Below, piece after piece: positions 18,544 through 27,479 of a DNA stretch of 64,000 nucleotides (the first letter of the stretch is position 1; the number at the start of each line of letters is the position of its first letter). The notes under the pieces are model-generated. The model did no database searches. It saw nothing but the letters and a program-made list of their open reading frames with translations, and was not told where the DNA came from. This stretch comes from Microbacterium salitolerans (GTDB lineage Bacteria > Actinomycetota > Actinomycetes > Actinomycetales > Microbacteriaceae), in assembly GCF_019720895.1 (NCBI RefSeq), contig NZ_JAHKSH010000005.1, forward strand, positions 310,001 through 374,000. The letters run 5' to 3'. The translations under genes and the position numbers were made by a program.

Positions 18544-19581
18544 ATGCGCACGACACGAATGACACGCACACTGGCCGCGGCCGGCACGGGGGCGCTCGCC
18601 CTCGCCGCTCTCGCGGGCTGTTCCGTCGACACCGGCATGTCGTCGGGCGACGAGACCGCGAGCGAGCAGAAGTCCGACGGGATGGGCGACGACGGCGTCT
18701 TCACGGTCGCCGCCTTCACCGCCGGCTACGCGACGCCCGGCGGCAAACTCACCCTCGACGACTTCGTCGAGAAGGGCGAGGAGGAGGGATGGGAGGTGAC
18801 CCTCTACACCAGCCAGTTCGACTACGACAAGATCAACAGCGACGTCCAGACCGCCATCACGCAGGGCGCCGACGCGATCCTCGCGGGCTTCCCGGATCCG
18901 CGGCAGATCGCGCCGCTCGTGCAGGCGGCCGACAGCGCGGGGATCCCGATCTTCTCGATCGACGGCGGAGTCGAGCCGAACGACGACTTCGTGCAGGACG
19001 TCACGTTCGACCAGCAGCAGCTCGCGGAGGTCACGGTCGGAGGCCTCGAGGAGGCGATGGGCGGGCTCGACGGCAAGGACGTCATGGTCATCGGCCACGA
19101 CCCGCACGTCGGCATCCAGACCCGCAGCGGCATCGCGTACGACCTCCTCGAGGAGGGAGGAGCGAACATCGCCGGCGGCGAGATGAAGCAGGCGCTGGAT
19201 CCCGGAACCGGTCGCACGGAGGCGCTCAACTTCGTGACCGACTACCTGCAGGCGAACCCGGACGGGCTTGACGGCGTGTGGGTCGGATGGGACGACGCCG
19301 CACTGGGCGCCGTCCAGGCCATCGAGGAGGCGGGACGCGACGACATCCCCGTCACGGGCGTCGACGCGCTCGCCGAGACGGCCGCGAAGATCGAAGCCGG
19401 CAGCCCGATGTACGGATCGGCCGCGCAGGACTGGATCGAGGTCGTCGACATGGTGATCGGTTCCATGAACGAGTACCGCGACAGCGCGACACTGCCCGAC
19501 GAGCACTTCGTCGAGGTCGAGGCCGAGCTCATCGACCCGAGCAACGTCGAGGACTTCGAGCCGACCCTCGGGGTGTCGTGA
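18544..19581 (+). CDS. Sugar-binding lipoprotein of the CUT2 importer
   Basis: 345 residues with lipoprotein signal ending LAALAGC and the type 1 periplasmic sugar-binding fold (Peripla_BP_4): DKINSDVQTAITQGADAILAG and IPIFSIDGGV are typical. AAGGAG lies 7-8 bases before the ATG. It completes an RbsABC-type importer but in the order ATPase, permease, binding protein. The ligand is probably a small sugar or polyol. Confidence 0.9.
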   Translation: MRTTRMTRTLAAAGTGALALAALAGCSVDTGMSSGDETASEQKSDGMGDDGVFTVAAFTAGYATPGGKLTLDDFVEKGEEEGWEVTLYTSQFDYDKINSDVQTAITQGADAILAGFPDPRQIAPLVQAADSAGIPIFSIDGGVEPNDDFVQDVTFDQQQLAEVTVGGLEEAMGGLDGKDVMVIGHDPHVGIQTRSGIAYDLLEEGGANIAGGEMKQALDPGTGRTEALNFVTDYLQANPDGLDGVWVGWDDAALGAVQAIEEAGRDDIPVTGVDALAETAAKIEAGSPMYGSAAQDWIEVVDMVIGSMNEYRDSATLPDEHFVEVEAELIDPSNVEDFEPTLGVS

Positions 19582-20390
19582 TGCCGGTCGACCTCCCCGG
19601 CCTCACCGACCTGACCGGCGACGTCGTCGTCGTGACGGGGGCCTCGAGCGGCATCGGCCAGGCCGCCGCCGAGATCTTCGCCGCCGCCGGTGCGCACGTC
19701 GTGGTGCTCGGCCGCCGCGCCGAGCGCGTCGACTCCGTCGTCGAGGGGATCCGCACGGCGGGGGGACGCGCCGACGGGTTCCCGGTCGACCAGGCCGAGC
19801 GCGGCGCCGTGGACGCCGTCTTCTCCCAGATCATCGCCGACGTCGGCCGTCCCACCATCGTCGTCGCGAACGCCGGGATCTCCGGCGGCATGAGCTATCG
19901 CGACGGGGGTGAGCTCGACGGCTACACCGACGCGGAATGGGACGAGGTCCTCGCGACGAACCTCACGGGCACGTTCGAGACGGTCCGCGCGGCCGCCCGA
20001 GTGCTCGAGCCGGGCGGACGGATCCTCGTCACGAGCTCGACGGCCGGGATGCGGACGGATCCGATGGTCTCGTACGGATACGTGACGACGAAGGCTGCGA
20101 TCCTCAACTTCGTCCGGCAGGTCGCGCTGGAGCTCGCCCCGCGGGGCATCCGCGTCAACGCCCTCGCGCCCGGCCCCATCAAGGGCACGCGCATCGGCGA
20201 CGGCCGCACGGAGCTCTCGCCGGCGGCGGAGGCGGGGTGGGCCGAGACCGTCCCCCTCGGGCGGATGGGCACGATGCCCGAGATCCAGGGGCCGATGCTC
20301 TTCCTCGTCTCGCCCGCGTCGTCGTTCGTCACGGGCGCGACGCTTCCGGTGGACGGCGGGGCGCTCGCCCTGTCGCACACCGGGTTCTGA
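19581..20390 (+). CDS. SDR-family oxidoreductase
   Basis: 269-residue classical short-chain dehydrogenase. The cofactor motif TGASSGIG is at about residues 21-28, NAGISGG near 98 and the catalytic YGYVTTK near 160. The DAFGRR-type segment is GRRAERVD, with Arg residues after the second strand that hint at NADP preference. The start overlaps the binding-protein stop by one base. It probably performs one of the two redox steps on the imported polyol. Confidence 0.85.
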   Translation: MPVDLPGLTDLTGDVVVVTGASSGIGQAAAEIFAAAGAHVVVLGRRAERVDSVVEGIRTAGGRADGFPVDQAERGAVDAVFSQIIADVGRPTIVVANAGISGGMSYRDGGELDGYTDAEWDEVLATNLTGTFETVRAAARVLEPGGRILVTSSTAGMRTDPMVSYGYVTTKAAILNFVRQVALELAPRGIRVNALAPGPIKGTRIGDGRTELSPAAEAGWAETVPLGRMGTMPEIQGPMLFLVSPASSFVTGATLPVDGGALALSHTGF

Positions 20391-20400
20391 CCGATTTCCC

Positions 20401-20428
20401 GTGGGCGCGGCGCCGACGCCCCGCCCAC
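20401..20428 (+). repeat. Intra-operon hairpin between the two SDR genes
   Basis: 12-bp arms with one mismatch (20401-20412 and 20417-20428) and loop ccga. Possible mRNA-stabilising or partial-termination element. Confidence 0.4.
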
Positions 20429-20445
20429 CCACCGATGGAGGACGT

Positions 20446-21228
20446 ATGAAGCTCGACAACAGGACCGCGATCATCACCGGCGCCGCGAGCGGCATCGGCC
20501 GCGCGACGGCGCACGCCTTCGCCCGCGCCGGCGCGAAGGTGATGATCGCCGACATCGATCTCGCGAGCGCCGAGCGCGTTGCGGCGGAGATCGCCGATGC
20601 CGACACATCGGGCGAGGCCGACGCCGTGCGCGTCGACGTGTCGCAGTTCGCGGATGTCGAGGCGATGGTCGCCCGCACCGTCGAGGTGTTCGGCGCCGTC
20701 GACGTCATCTTCAACAACGCCGGGATCGCGGGCGGAGCACCTCTGCTCGACCACGACCCCGAGGCCGACTACCACCGTCTGCTGCGCGTCGATCAGGACG
20801 GCGTCTACTACGGCATCCTCGCCGCCGGACGGCAGATGGCGAAGCAGGGAACGGGGGGCGTCATCATCAGCACCTCGTCGGTGTACGGCGAGCAGGCGGC
20901 CGAGCTGTCGTTCACCTACAGCGCCGCGAAGGCGGCCGTGATCTCCTTCACGCGCTCCGCCGCGTACGAGCTCGCCGAGCACGGGATCCGCGCCGTCGCC
21001 ATCACGCCGGGGCGCGTCGCGACGCCGATCATCAACCAGTTCAGCGACGAGCTGAAGGCCACGTTCGCGGGTGAGCAGCTGCGCGGAGCGCTCACGGATC
21101 CCGACGAGATCGCCGACGTCGTCACGTTCCTCGCCTCGGACGAGTCGCGCGTCATCAACGGGACCGTCGTGAGCGTCGAAGACGGCTACTCCGTGTTCAA
21201 GCAGCGCCTCGACCTGCCGGTGTTCTGA
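20446..21228 (+). CDS. SDR-family oxidoreductase
   Basis: 260-residue classical SDR. TGAASGIG is at residues 11-18, Asp in MIADID at the end of the second strand suggests NAD preference, and NNAGIAGG and the catalytic YSAAK are present. GGAGGA lies 5 bases upstream of the ATG. It shares the cluster with another SDR and an MDR dehydrogenase, so three alcohol-oxidising enzymes act in the same pathway. Confidence 0.85.
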   Translation: MKLDNRTAIITGAASGIGRATAHAFARAGAKVMIADIDLASAERVAAEIADADTSGEADAVRVDVSQFADVEAMVARTVEVFGAVDVIFNNAGIAGGAPLLDHDPEADYHRLLRVDQDGVYYGILAAGRQMAKQGTGGVIISTSSVYGEQAAELSFTYSAAKAAVISFTRSAAYELAEHGIRAVAITPGRVATPIINQFSDELKATFAGEQLRGALTDPDEIADVVTFLASDESRVINGTVVSVEDGYSVFKQRLDLPVF

Positions 21229-21229
21229 C

Positions 21230-22147
21230 ATGGCGGGTGACCTGGGCGTGATCCCGGCGGAGATCGACGCCGCGTGCCACCTGAACGTCGTGCTCGCGGA
21301 TCCGTCGTCGGAGCTCCTCGACCAGGCGCTCGACGCGCTCGCGCGGGTCGGATACCGCCGGGTCGTGCTTCCTCCCGTCGACCCCGGGACGTTCGACGCC
21401 GACCGCATGCGCCGGGCCTGCGGCGAGCGCGGGCTCACGGCGATCCCGATCGCGGGGCAGACGCCGACGGCCGATGTCTCATCGCCGGATCCCGCGGTGC
21501 GCGCGGCGGGCGCCGAGGCGCTGCGCGCCGCCGTCGACCTCGCCGAGGAGCTCGGCTCCGACCAGCTCAACGGCGTGCCCTACGGCGTCTTCGCCCGCGG
21601 GCACGCGCCCGTGGACCACGACTCCTGGCAGCGCGCGGCCGCGGCCGTCGGAGACGTCGCGGAGGCCGCGCACGCCCGCGGCATCGCGATGACCTTCGAA
21701 GTGCTCAACCGCTACGAGACCCCTCTGGTCAACACGGCGGAGCAGGCGATGGCGTTCGCGGAGGCGAGCGGATCCGCGCACCTCGGGATCCATCTCGACA
21801 CCTTCCACATGGCCGTCGAGGAGACCGACATGGCCGGGGCGATCCGGGCGGCGCTTCCGCGCCTGCGCTTCCTCGAGCTCGGCCAGTCGGGGCGCGGTCC
21901 GCTGGGCGCGGGCGCCGTCGACGTCCCCGCCCTCGTCACCGGCGCGCTCGACGCCGGGTACGACGGCAGGTGGGGTGTCGAGGCGTTCTCGGCGGCGATC
22001 CTGCCGCCGCCCGCACAGGATGCCCTTGCGATCTGGCGCGAGCCGTACCGCGACGGAATCCATCTCGCGCGCGGCGCCGCGGCGCTGCTGCGCGATGGGT
22101 GGGCGCGCAGCGCGAGACGCGGCGCCCACAGCCCCCACGAGTCCTGA
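21230..22147 (+). CDS. Sugar-phosphate isomerase/epimerase-like TIM-barrel protein
   Basis: 305 residues of the xylose isomerase-like TIM-barrel family (AP endonuclease 2 fold), related to D-tagatose 3-epimerase/hydroxypyruvate isomerase. The metal-site pattern is visible: Glu in MTFEVLNRYE (about 160), Asp and His in HLDTFHM (about 190), and a C-terminal Glu in GVEAFS (about 250). It starts 1 bp after the second SDR stop. It may epimerise or isomerise the ketose made by the dehydrogenases before transketolase cleavage; a dehydratase role is also possible in this superfamily. Confidence 0.78.
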   Translation: MAGDLGVIPAEIDAACHLNVVLADPSSELLDQALDALARVGYRRVVLPPVDPGTFDADRMRRACGERGLTAIPIAGQTPTADVSSPDPAVRAAGAEALRAAVDLAEELGSDQLNGVPYGVFARGHAPVDHDSWQRAAAAVGDVAEAAHARGIAMTFEVLNRYETPLVNTAEQAMAFAEASGSAHLGIHLDTFHMAVEETDMAGAIRAALPRLRFLELGQSGRGPLGAGAVDVPALVTGALDAGYDGRWGVEAFSAAILPPPAQDALAIWREPYRDGIHLARGAAALLRDGWARSARRGAHSPHES

Positions 22148-22157
22148 TTCGTCCCTT

Positions 22158-22193
22158 GTCGCCCCGCCTCCCGACCGGGAGGATGAGGGCGAC
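22158..22193 (+). repeat. Nested hairpin upstream of the aldehyde dehydrogenase gene
   Basis: Inner perfect stem CCTCCC/GGGAGG (22167-22172 and 22177-22182) and outer stem GTCGCCC/GGGCGAC (22158-22164 and 22187-22193). It may be a partial terminator between the epimerase and ALDH genes. Confidence 0.45.
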
Positions 22194-22259
22194 GGGGATC
22201 CTTCCCGAGATCCTGCGGCGTCATCCGACGCCGCGCCACACAGAGAGGTATGTGAACCC

Positions 22260-23741
22260 ATGCCAGACACCGTGAAGACCGCACTCTTCATCGGCGGCGA
22301 GGAGCACGCCACGGCTGACGTGCTGCGCGTCGTCGACCCCGCCCAGCCGAGCGTCCTCGTCGGCGAGGCCGCCAGCGCATCAGAAGACGACGTGGCCCAC
22401 GCGATCGCCGCCGCCAAGGCGGCCTTCCACCCGTGGGCGGCGCTCACCCCCGAGGAGCGCGTCGAGCGCATGACCGAGGCCATCGCCGACGTCGCCGCCG
22501 ACCGCGACGAGGATGCGCGCATCCTCTCGCTCGAGAACGGCAAGATCCGCATGGAGGCGTGGATCGACGCGCTCGTGTTCGAGATCCGCTGGCGCGTCGC
22601 CCTCGACCTCGTCGGCGAGGTCGACGGCTCCCGCACCCTCCCCGTCGTTCCGGGCGCGATCGCGACCGAGGTCGAGGTCGGCTACCAGCCCCTCGGCGTG
22701 TGCTCGTTCATCGTGCCGTTCAACTGGCCGCTCGCGATCCTCGGCGCGTCGCTCCCCCACGCGCTCCTCGCGGGCAACACGGCGATCGTGAAGCCGCCGC
22801 CCTCGACGCCGCTCGCGATGACCCGCCTCCTCACGCGCGTCGCATCGAAGCTCCCCGACGGCGTGCTCAACGTCGTGACGGGCGAGGACGCGGCGATGGG
22901 GCGCCTCATCCAGAGCCCCGACGTCGCCAAGCTCTGCTTCACGGGCAGCGTCGGCGGCGGCAAGAAGATGATGGAGCTCGCCGCATCGTCGCTCACGCGC
23001 GTGACGCTCGAGCTCGGCGGCAACGACGCGGCGATCTTCGCCGAGGATGCCGTCATCGACGACACGCACCTCGACCGCCTGTTCGCCGCGATCTACGACA
23101 CGACCGGGCAGATCTGCATGAACGCCAAGCGGGTGTACGTGCATCGGTCGCGCGTCGACGAGGTCGTCGCGGGGCTCGAAGCGCGCCTCCACGGCGTCGT
23201 CCTCGGCCGCGGCGTCGACGAGGGCACGACGATGGGGCCGCTGCACCAGCGTCGCCAGATGGAGTTCGTCGCCGAGCTCATCCAGGAGGCGAAGGACTCC
23301 GGCGCCGAGGTGCGCGAGTACGGTTCCCTTCCCGGCGGCGATCTCGCCGACGGCCACTTCCTGCGTCCGGCGATCGTCATCGACCCGGATCCGTCGCTGC
23401 GGGTCGTCACGCAGGAGCAGTTCGGCCCCGTCGTGCCGATCCTCCCCTTCGACGATGAGGAGCAGGCGGTCGCGGCCGCGAACGACACGTGGGGCGGGCT
23501 GTGCGGATCCGTCTGGTCCGCGTCTGCCGAAACGGCCCAGCGCATCGCCGCGCAGCTCGCCTGCGGCTACGTCTGGATCAACGACCACGGCGCCACCCGC
23601 CTCGACAACCGGGCGCCGTTCGGCGGGATGAAGCAGTCGGGCTTCGGCCGCGAGATGGGCATCGAGGGTCTCCGCGCCTTCCAGGACACCCACTCGGTGG
23701 CGACGATCGACGAGGAGGCGCTCGCGGGCCTGCACCACTGA
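22260..23741 (+). CDS. NAD(P)-dependent aldehyde dehydrogenase
   Basis: 493 residues, normal for the ALDH superfamily. The general-base Glu motif is LELGGND (about 248), the catalytic Cys is in TGQICMNAKR (about 282), and the NAD-binding FNWPLAI stretch is near 158. The ATG at 22260 gives the standard N-terminus; the frame stays open upstream only through intergenic sequence and the epimerase gene. It is separated from the epimerase by 112 bp containing a hairpin. It probably oxidises the aldehyde left by transketolase or dehydrogenase action, such as glycolaldehyde. Confidence 0.88.
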   Translation: MPDTVKTALFIGGEEHATADVLRVVDPAQPSVLVGEAASASEDDVAHAIAAAKAAFHPWAALTPEERVERMTEAIADVAADRDEDARILSLENGKIRMEAWIDALVFEIRWRVALDLVGEVDGSRTLPVVPGAIATEVEVGYQPLGVCSFIVPFNWPLAILGASLPHALLAGNTAIVKPPPSTPLAMTRLLTRVASKLPDGVLNVVTGEDAAMGRLIQSPDVAKLCFTGSVGGGKKMMELAASSLTRVTLELGGNDAAIFAEDAVIDDTHLDRLFAAIYDTTGQICMNAKRVYVHRSRVDEVVAGLEARLHGVVLGRGVDEGTTMGPLHQRRQMEFVAELIQEAKDSGAEVREYGSLPGGDLADGHFLRPAIVIDPDPSLRVVTQEQFGPVVPILPFDDEEQAVAAANDTWGGLCGSVWSASAETAQRIAAQLACGYVWINDHGATRLDNRAPFGGMKQSGFGREMGIEGLRAFQDTHSVATIDEEALAGLHH

Positions 23742-23769
23742 GCGTCGCGTTCGACACCCCGGAAGCGCA

Positions 23770-23889
23770 GCGATGTCTGTCCTCTCGCCCGCTGGCATCG
23801 GGTCTGGCGGTGAGGGCCGCGGATCACGCGCCAGCCGGTCGGACCGCCCCGCGGCCCGAGGGGACTGCGGGTGAGAGGACAGGCATCGC
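23770..23889. repeat. Long nested inverted repeat (about 120 bp) between ALDH and pckG
   Basis: Outer 23-bp arms at 23770-23792 and 23867-23889 match with two mismatches. Inside are a further 9-bp pair (GGGCCGCGG with CCGCGGCCC) and a small central stem. It lies between two convergent genes and could be a MITE-like or REP-like element or a folded terminator. Confidence 0.55.
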
Positions 23890-23908
23890 AGAGCGGACGA
23901 GACATGCC

Positions 23909-23943
23909 AGCGGCCCACCCCGGATCGGAAGGGGTGGGCCGCT
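23909..23943. terminator. Bidirectional terminator between ALDH and pckG
   Basis: 13-bp perfect stem (23909-23921 with 23931-23943) and a 9-nt loop, between convergent stops at 23741 and 24005. Confidence 0.65.
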
Positions 23944-24004
23944 GGTGGGTGCGAGCCCCGGTGTGCGGTCCGGAGCGTCGCTCGGCGAAGAAGACTGAGT
24001 GCGG

Positions 24005-25861
24005 TCAGCCCTTCGCAGTCTGGAGGCGCTCGCGGAGCGCGGCGAGCTCGCGGCGCAGCGCGGCCGGCACGCGGTCGCCGAAGGTGTCGAAGAACTCCTC
24101 GGTGAGGTCGGCCTCGGCGAGCCACGAGTCGGGATCGATCGAGAAGATCTCCCGCATCGTCTCGTCGGGGACGTCGAGGCCGGCGAGATCCATGCCGTCC
24201 TCGGCAGGGATGCGGCCGATGGGCGTCTCGACGGCCTCGGCCTTCCCCTCGAGGCGACGGACGATCCACTCGATGACGCGCGAGTTCTCGCCGAATCCGG
24301 GCCACATGATCTGGCCGTCGTCGTTCTTGCGGAACCAGTTGACCTGGTAGATGGCAGGCAGCCGCTCGGCCTTCCCGCCCATCTCGATCCAGTGACCGAA
24401 GTAGTCGGCCATGTTGTACCCGCAGAACGGCATCATGGCGAACGGATCGCGGCGCAGCTCGCCGACGGTGCCCTCGGCGGCGGCGGTTCGCTCCGACGAG
24501 ATCGTCGCGCCGATGAACGTCCCGTGCTCCCAGCCGAACGACTCGACGACGAGCGGGACGTTCGTGGCCCGACGCCCGCCGAAGAGGATCGCGTCGAGGG
24601 GCACGGCCTCCTCCCAGTCGGCGGAGATCGACGGAGCCTGGGCAGCCGAGACCGTGAAGCGCGAGTTCGGATGGGCGGCGGGACGACCGCTGTCGGGCGT
24701 CCAGTCGGCGCCCTGCCAGTCGATGAGGTGCTCGGGGACCTCGTCGGTGAGGCCCTCCCACCAGACGTCGCCATTGTCGCGGAGCGCGACGTTGGTGAAG
24801 AGCACGTTGCCGTGGAGCGTCTCGACGGCGGTGATGTTCGTCGTCGCGCCCGTGCCGGGAGCGACGCCGAAGAAGCCGGCCTCGGGATTGATGGCGTAGA
24901 GGCGGCCGTCGTCCCCGGGGCGGATCCACGTGATGTCGTCGCCGAGCGTCTCGACCTTCCAGCCGGGGATCGTCGGACGGAGCATCGCGAGGTTGGTCTT
25001 GCCGCACGCCGAGGGGAAGGCCGCGGCGACGTGGTAGTGCCGACCCTCGGGCGAGATGACGCGGATGAGGAGCATGTGCTCGGCCATCCAGCCCTGGTCG
25101 CGGCCGAGGACGGAGGCGATCCGCAGCGCGTAGCACTTCTTGGCGAGGATCGCGTTGCCGCCGTAGCCGGAGCCGAACGACCAGACCTCGAGGCTGTCGG
25201 GAAAGTGGACGATGTACTTCTCGTCGTTCGAGGGCCAGGAGACGTCGCTCTCGCCGTCCGCGAGCGGGGCGCCGACCGAGTGGACGGTCTTCACCCAGGG
25301 CGAGCCCTCGGCGATCAGCGCCGTGACCTCTTCGCCGACGCGGGTCATGACCTCGATCGAGGCGACCGCGTAGGGGCTGTCGGTGAGCTGCACGCCGAGC
25401 TGCGAGATCGGACCGCCGACCTTGCCCATGGAGAACGGCACGACGAACATCGTGCGCCCCCGCATGGATCCGTCGAACAGCGGCGTGAGCGTCTCGCGCA
25501 TCGTGGCCGGCGCGACCCAGTTGTTCGTGGGCCCGGCGTCCTCTTCCTTCTCGGACGAGATGAAGGTGCGCGACTCGAGGCGGGCGACATCGCCGGCGTC
25601 GCTGCGCGCGAGGTAGCTGTTGGGGCGCCACTGCTCATTGAGCTTGATGAGCGTGCCCTGCTCGACCATGTCGGCGAGGAGGCGCTCGTTCTCGGCCTGC
25701 GATCCGTCGACCCAGTGGATCCGATCGGGCTTCGTCAGCGCCGCGATCTCCTCGACCCATTCGACGAGGGCCCGAAACGCCTCTCCCTGATACGCGGGTC
25801 GCGCTCCGAAGTCGGCGACGGACGTGGCGGATGCGGCGGTCGAGGTCTCAGCGATGGCCAT
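24005..25861 (-). CDS. pckG: Phosphoenolpyruvate carboxykinase (GTP)
   Basis: 618 residues, the size of GTP-type PEP carboxykinases. It converts oxaloacetate and GTP to PEP, CO2 and GDP, the entry to gluconeogenesis. The kinase-1a loop with the reactive Cys is FPSACGKTN (about residue 280); [21 protein letters not shown] and the C-terminal NWFRKND guanine-region segment are present. Growth on aromatic acids, which end in pyruvate and oxaloacetate, needs this enzyme. It is divergent from a RamB/ScfR-type regulator with an inverted repeat in between. Confidence 0.96.
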   Translation of the reverse strand: MAIAETSTAASATSVADFGARPAYQGEAFRALVEWVEEIAALTKPDRIHWVDGSQAENERLLADMVEQGTLIKLNEQWRPNSYLARSDAGDVARLESRTFISSEKEEDAGPTNNWVAPATMRETLTPLFDGSMRGRTMFVVPFSMGKVGGPISQLGVQLTDSPYAVASIEVMTRVGEEVTALIAEGSPWVKTVHSVGAPLADGESDVSWPSNDEKYIVHFPDSLEVWSFGSGYGGNAILAKKCYALRIASVLGRDQGWMAEHMLLIRVISPEGRHYHVAAAFPSACGKTNLAMLRPTIPGWKVETLGDDITWIRPGDDGRLYAINPEAGFFGVAPGTGATTNITAVETLHGNVLFTNVALRDNGDVWWEGLTDEVPEHLIDWQGADWTPDSGRPAAHPNSRFTVSAAQAPSISADWEEAVPLDAILFGGRRATNVPLVVESFGWEHGTFIGATISSERTAAAEGTVGELRRDPFAMMPFCGYNMADYFGHWIEMGGKAERLPAIYQVNWFRKNDDGQIMWPGFGENSRVIEWIVRRLEGKAEAVETPIGRIPAEDGMDLAGLDVPDETMREIFSIDPDSWLAEADLTEEFFDTFGDRVPAALRRELAALRERLQTAKG

Positions 25862-25956
25862 CGTGCGCTCCTTTGGTCTCTCCGAGGTGCGGGCACGTCA
25901 TCGGCCCGCACATCAAGAATCGGTCACACAGTGCGGTCCTTCTGTCGATCTGAGGT

Positions 25957-25985
25957 CGAAAGAATCACATTTCTTTCGGTACGCT
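25957..25985 (+). promoter_or_regulatory. Inverted repeat and candidate leaderless promoter of the RamB/ScfR-type gene
   Basis: A perfect 8-bp inverted repeat CGAAAGAA-6 bp-TTCTTTCG spans 25957-25978. TACGCT (25980-25985) follows as a possible -10, which would place the transcript start at about the ATG at 25992. The palindrome is well placed for autorepression and could also affect pckG. Confidence 0.5.
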
Positions 25986-25991
25986 GAAGGA

Positions 25992-27455
25992 ATGAGCTCC
26001 CCGACGCCCGGCACCGCCCCGAACCCGCGCATCGAGCTGAAGACGCTCGGGCACCGGATCCGCCACTACCGTCTCGCGCGTGACATGACGCTCGACGAGC
26101 TCGGCGCCGCGGTCGGCGTGGCCGGCAGCCAGCTCAGCCTGATCGAGAACGGCAAGCGCGAGCCGAAGCTCACGCTGCTGCAGGCGATCGCCGAGGTCAC
26201 CGACACGGTCGTCACCGACCTCATCTCGGCCGAACCGCCGAATCGGCGCGCGGCTCTCGAGATCGAACTCGAGCGCGCACAGCAGAGCCACTCGTTCCTG
26301 CAGCTGGGGGTCCCCCCGCTCAAAGTCACGAAGGGCCTCACCGACGAGGCGATCGAGACGGTGCTCGGTCTCCACGGCGAGCTCCAGCGCCGCGACCGCG
26401 AGGCGAACGCGACACCCGAGGAGGCGCGCCGCGCCAACACCGAGCTGCGGCTGCGCATGCGCGAGCTCAACAACTACCTGCCGGACATCGAGCAGCTCGC
26501 CGAGAAGCAGCTCGCGGCCGCCGGCCATGCCACCGGAGCGCTCACGCACCGGACGGTGAGCATCATGGCGGAGCAGCTCGGATTCGACCTGATCTACGTC
26601 AACGATCTGCCGACCTCGACGCGGTCGATCACCGACCTCGAGAACGGCCGCATCTATCTGCCGCCGGCGTCGATCCCCGGCGGCCACGGTCTGCGGTCGA
26701 TGGCGCTGCAGGCGATGGCCCACCGTCTGCTCGGGCACCGCCCGCCCACCTCGTACGCCGACTTCCTGCAACAGCGCCTCGAGATCAACTACTACGCGGC
26801 GTGCTGCCTCGTGCCCGAGACGAACGGCGTCGCGTTCCTGCAGGGAGCGAAGAAGGAGCGCAATCTCGCCGTCGAGGACTTTCGCGACGCATTCGGGGTG
26901 ACCCATGAGGCCGCCAGCATGCGCATGACGAACCTCATGACGCAGCACCTCGACATGCCGCTGCACTTCCTGCGCGTCGGGGGCCAGGGGCAGATCGAGC
27001 GCGTCTACGAGAACGACGATCTGCCGCTCCCCCAGGACCTCACGGGCGCCGTCGAGGGCCAGATCGTGTGCCGCCGGTTCTCCGCCCGTCACGCCTTCGA
27101 ACGCCAGAACCGCACGACCGAGCACTACCAGTACACCGACACGCCGGCCGGCACCTACTGGTGCGCGACGCAGACCGGATCCCGCGACACCGGCGACTTC
27201 TCGATCACGGTCGGGGTGCCGTTCGACGACGCGAAGTGGTGGCGCGGCCGCGAGACGCAGAAGCGCGCACAGTCGACGTGCCCCGACGAGAGCTGCTGCC
27301 GCCGCCCGGATCCGTCGGTCACCGAGCGCTGGTCGGGCAAGGCCTGGCCGAGCGCGCGCGTGCACACGCACATCTTCAGCCCGCTCCCGCGCGGCAATTT
27401 CCCCGGCGTCGCCGAGAGCGACGTCTTCGAGTTCCTCGAGCGCCACGACGGCTGA
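25992..27455 (+). CDS. RamB/ScfR-type transcriptional regulator (XRE HTH + ImmA/IrrE-like domain)
   Basis: 487 residues with the layout of RamB/PrpR/ScfR regulators. The HTH at about residues 18-75 contains MTLDELGAAVGVAGSQLSLIENGKR. The central ImmA/IrrE-like region has AMAHRLLGH instead of a HExxH protease site, so proteolysis is unlikely. The C-terminal domain contains the Cys-rich CPDESCCRRP. Such regulators sense acyl-CoA or acetate status and control glyoxylate, propionate or PEP carboxykinase genes; here it is divergent from pckG. GAAGG abuts the ATG too closely for a standard ribosome site, so a leaderless mRNA is likely. Confidence 0.85.
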   Translation: MSSPTPGTAPNPRIELKTLGHRIRHYRLARDMTLDELGAAVGVAGSQLSLIENGKREPKLTLLQAIAEVTDTVVTDLISAEPPNRRAALEIELERAQQSHSFLQLGVPPLKVTKGLTDEAIETVLGLHGELQRRDREANATPEEARRANTELRLRMRELNNYLPDIEQLAEKQLAAAGHATGALTHRTVSIMAEQLGFDLIYVNDLPTSTRSITDLENGRIYLPPASIPGGHGLRSMALQAMAHRLLGHRPPTSYADFLQQRLEINYYAACCLVPETNGVAFLQGAKKERNLAVEDFRDAFGVTHEAASMRMTNLMTQHLDMPLHFLRVGGQGQIERVYENDDLPLPQDLTGAVEGQIVCRRFSARHAFERQNRTTEHYQYTDTPAGTYWCATQTGSRDTGDFSITVGVPFDDAKWWRGRETQKRAQSTCPDESCCRRPDPSVTERWSGKAWPSARVHTHIFSPLPRGNFPGVAESDVFEFLERHDG

Positions 27456-27479
27456 CGCCGCCGCGGCGCCGGCCCGCCG

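Noticed and set aside
22380-25631. 1083-codon minus-strand open frame crossing ALDH and pckG
   Set aside because: It is Arg-rich shadow sequence of pckG in another frame and runs antisense through the ALDH gene and a terminator.
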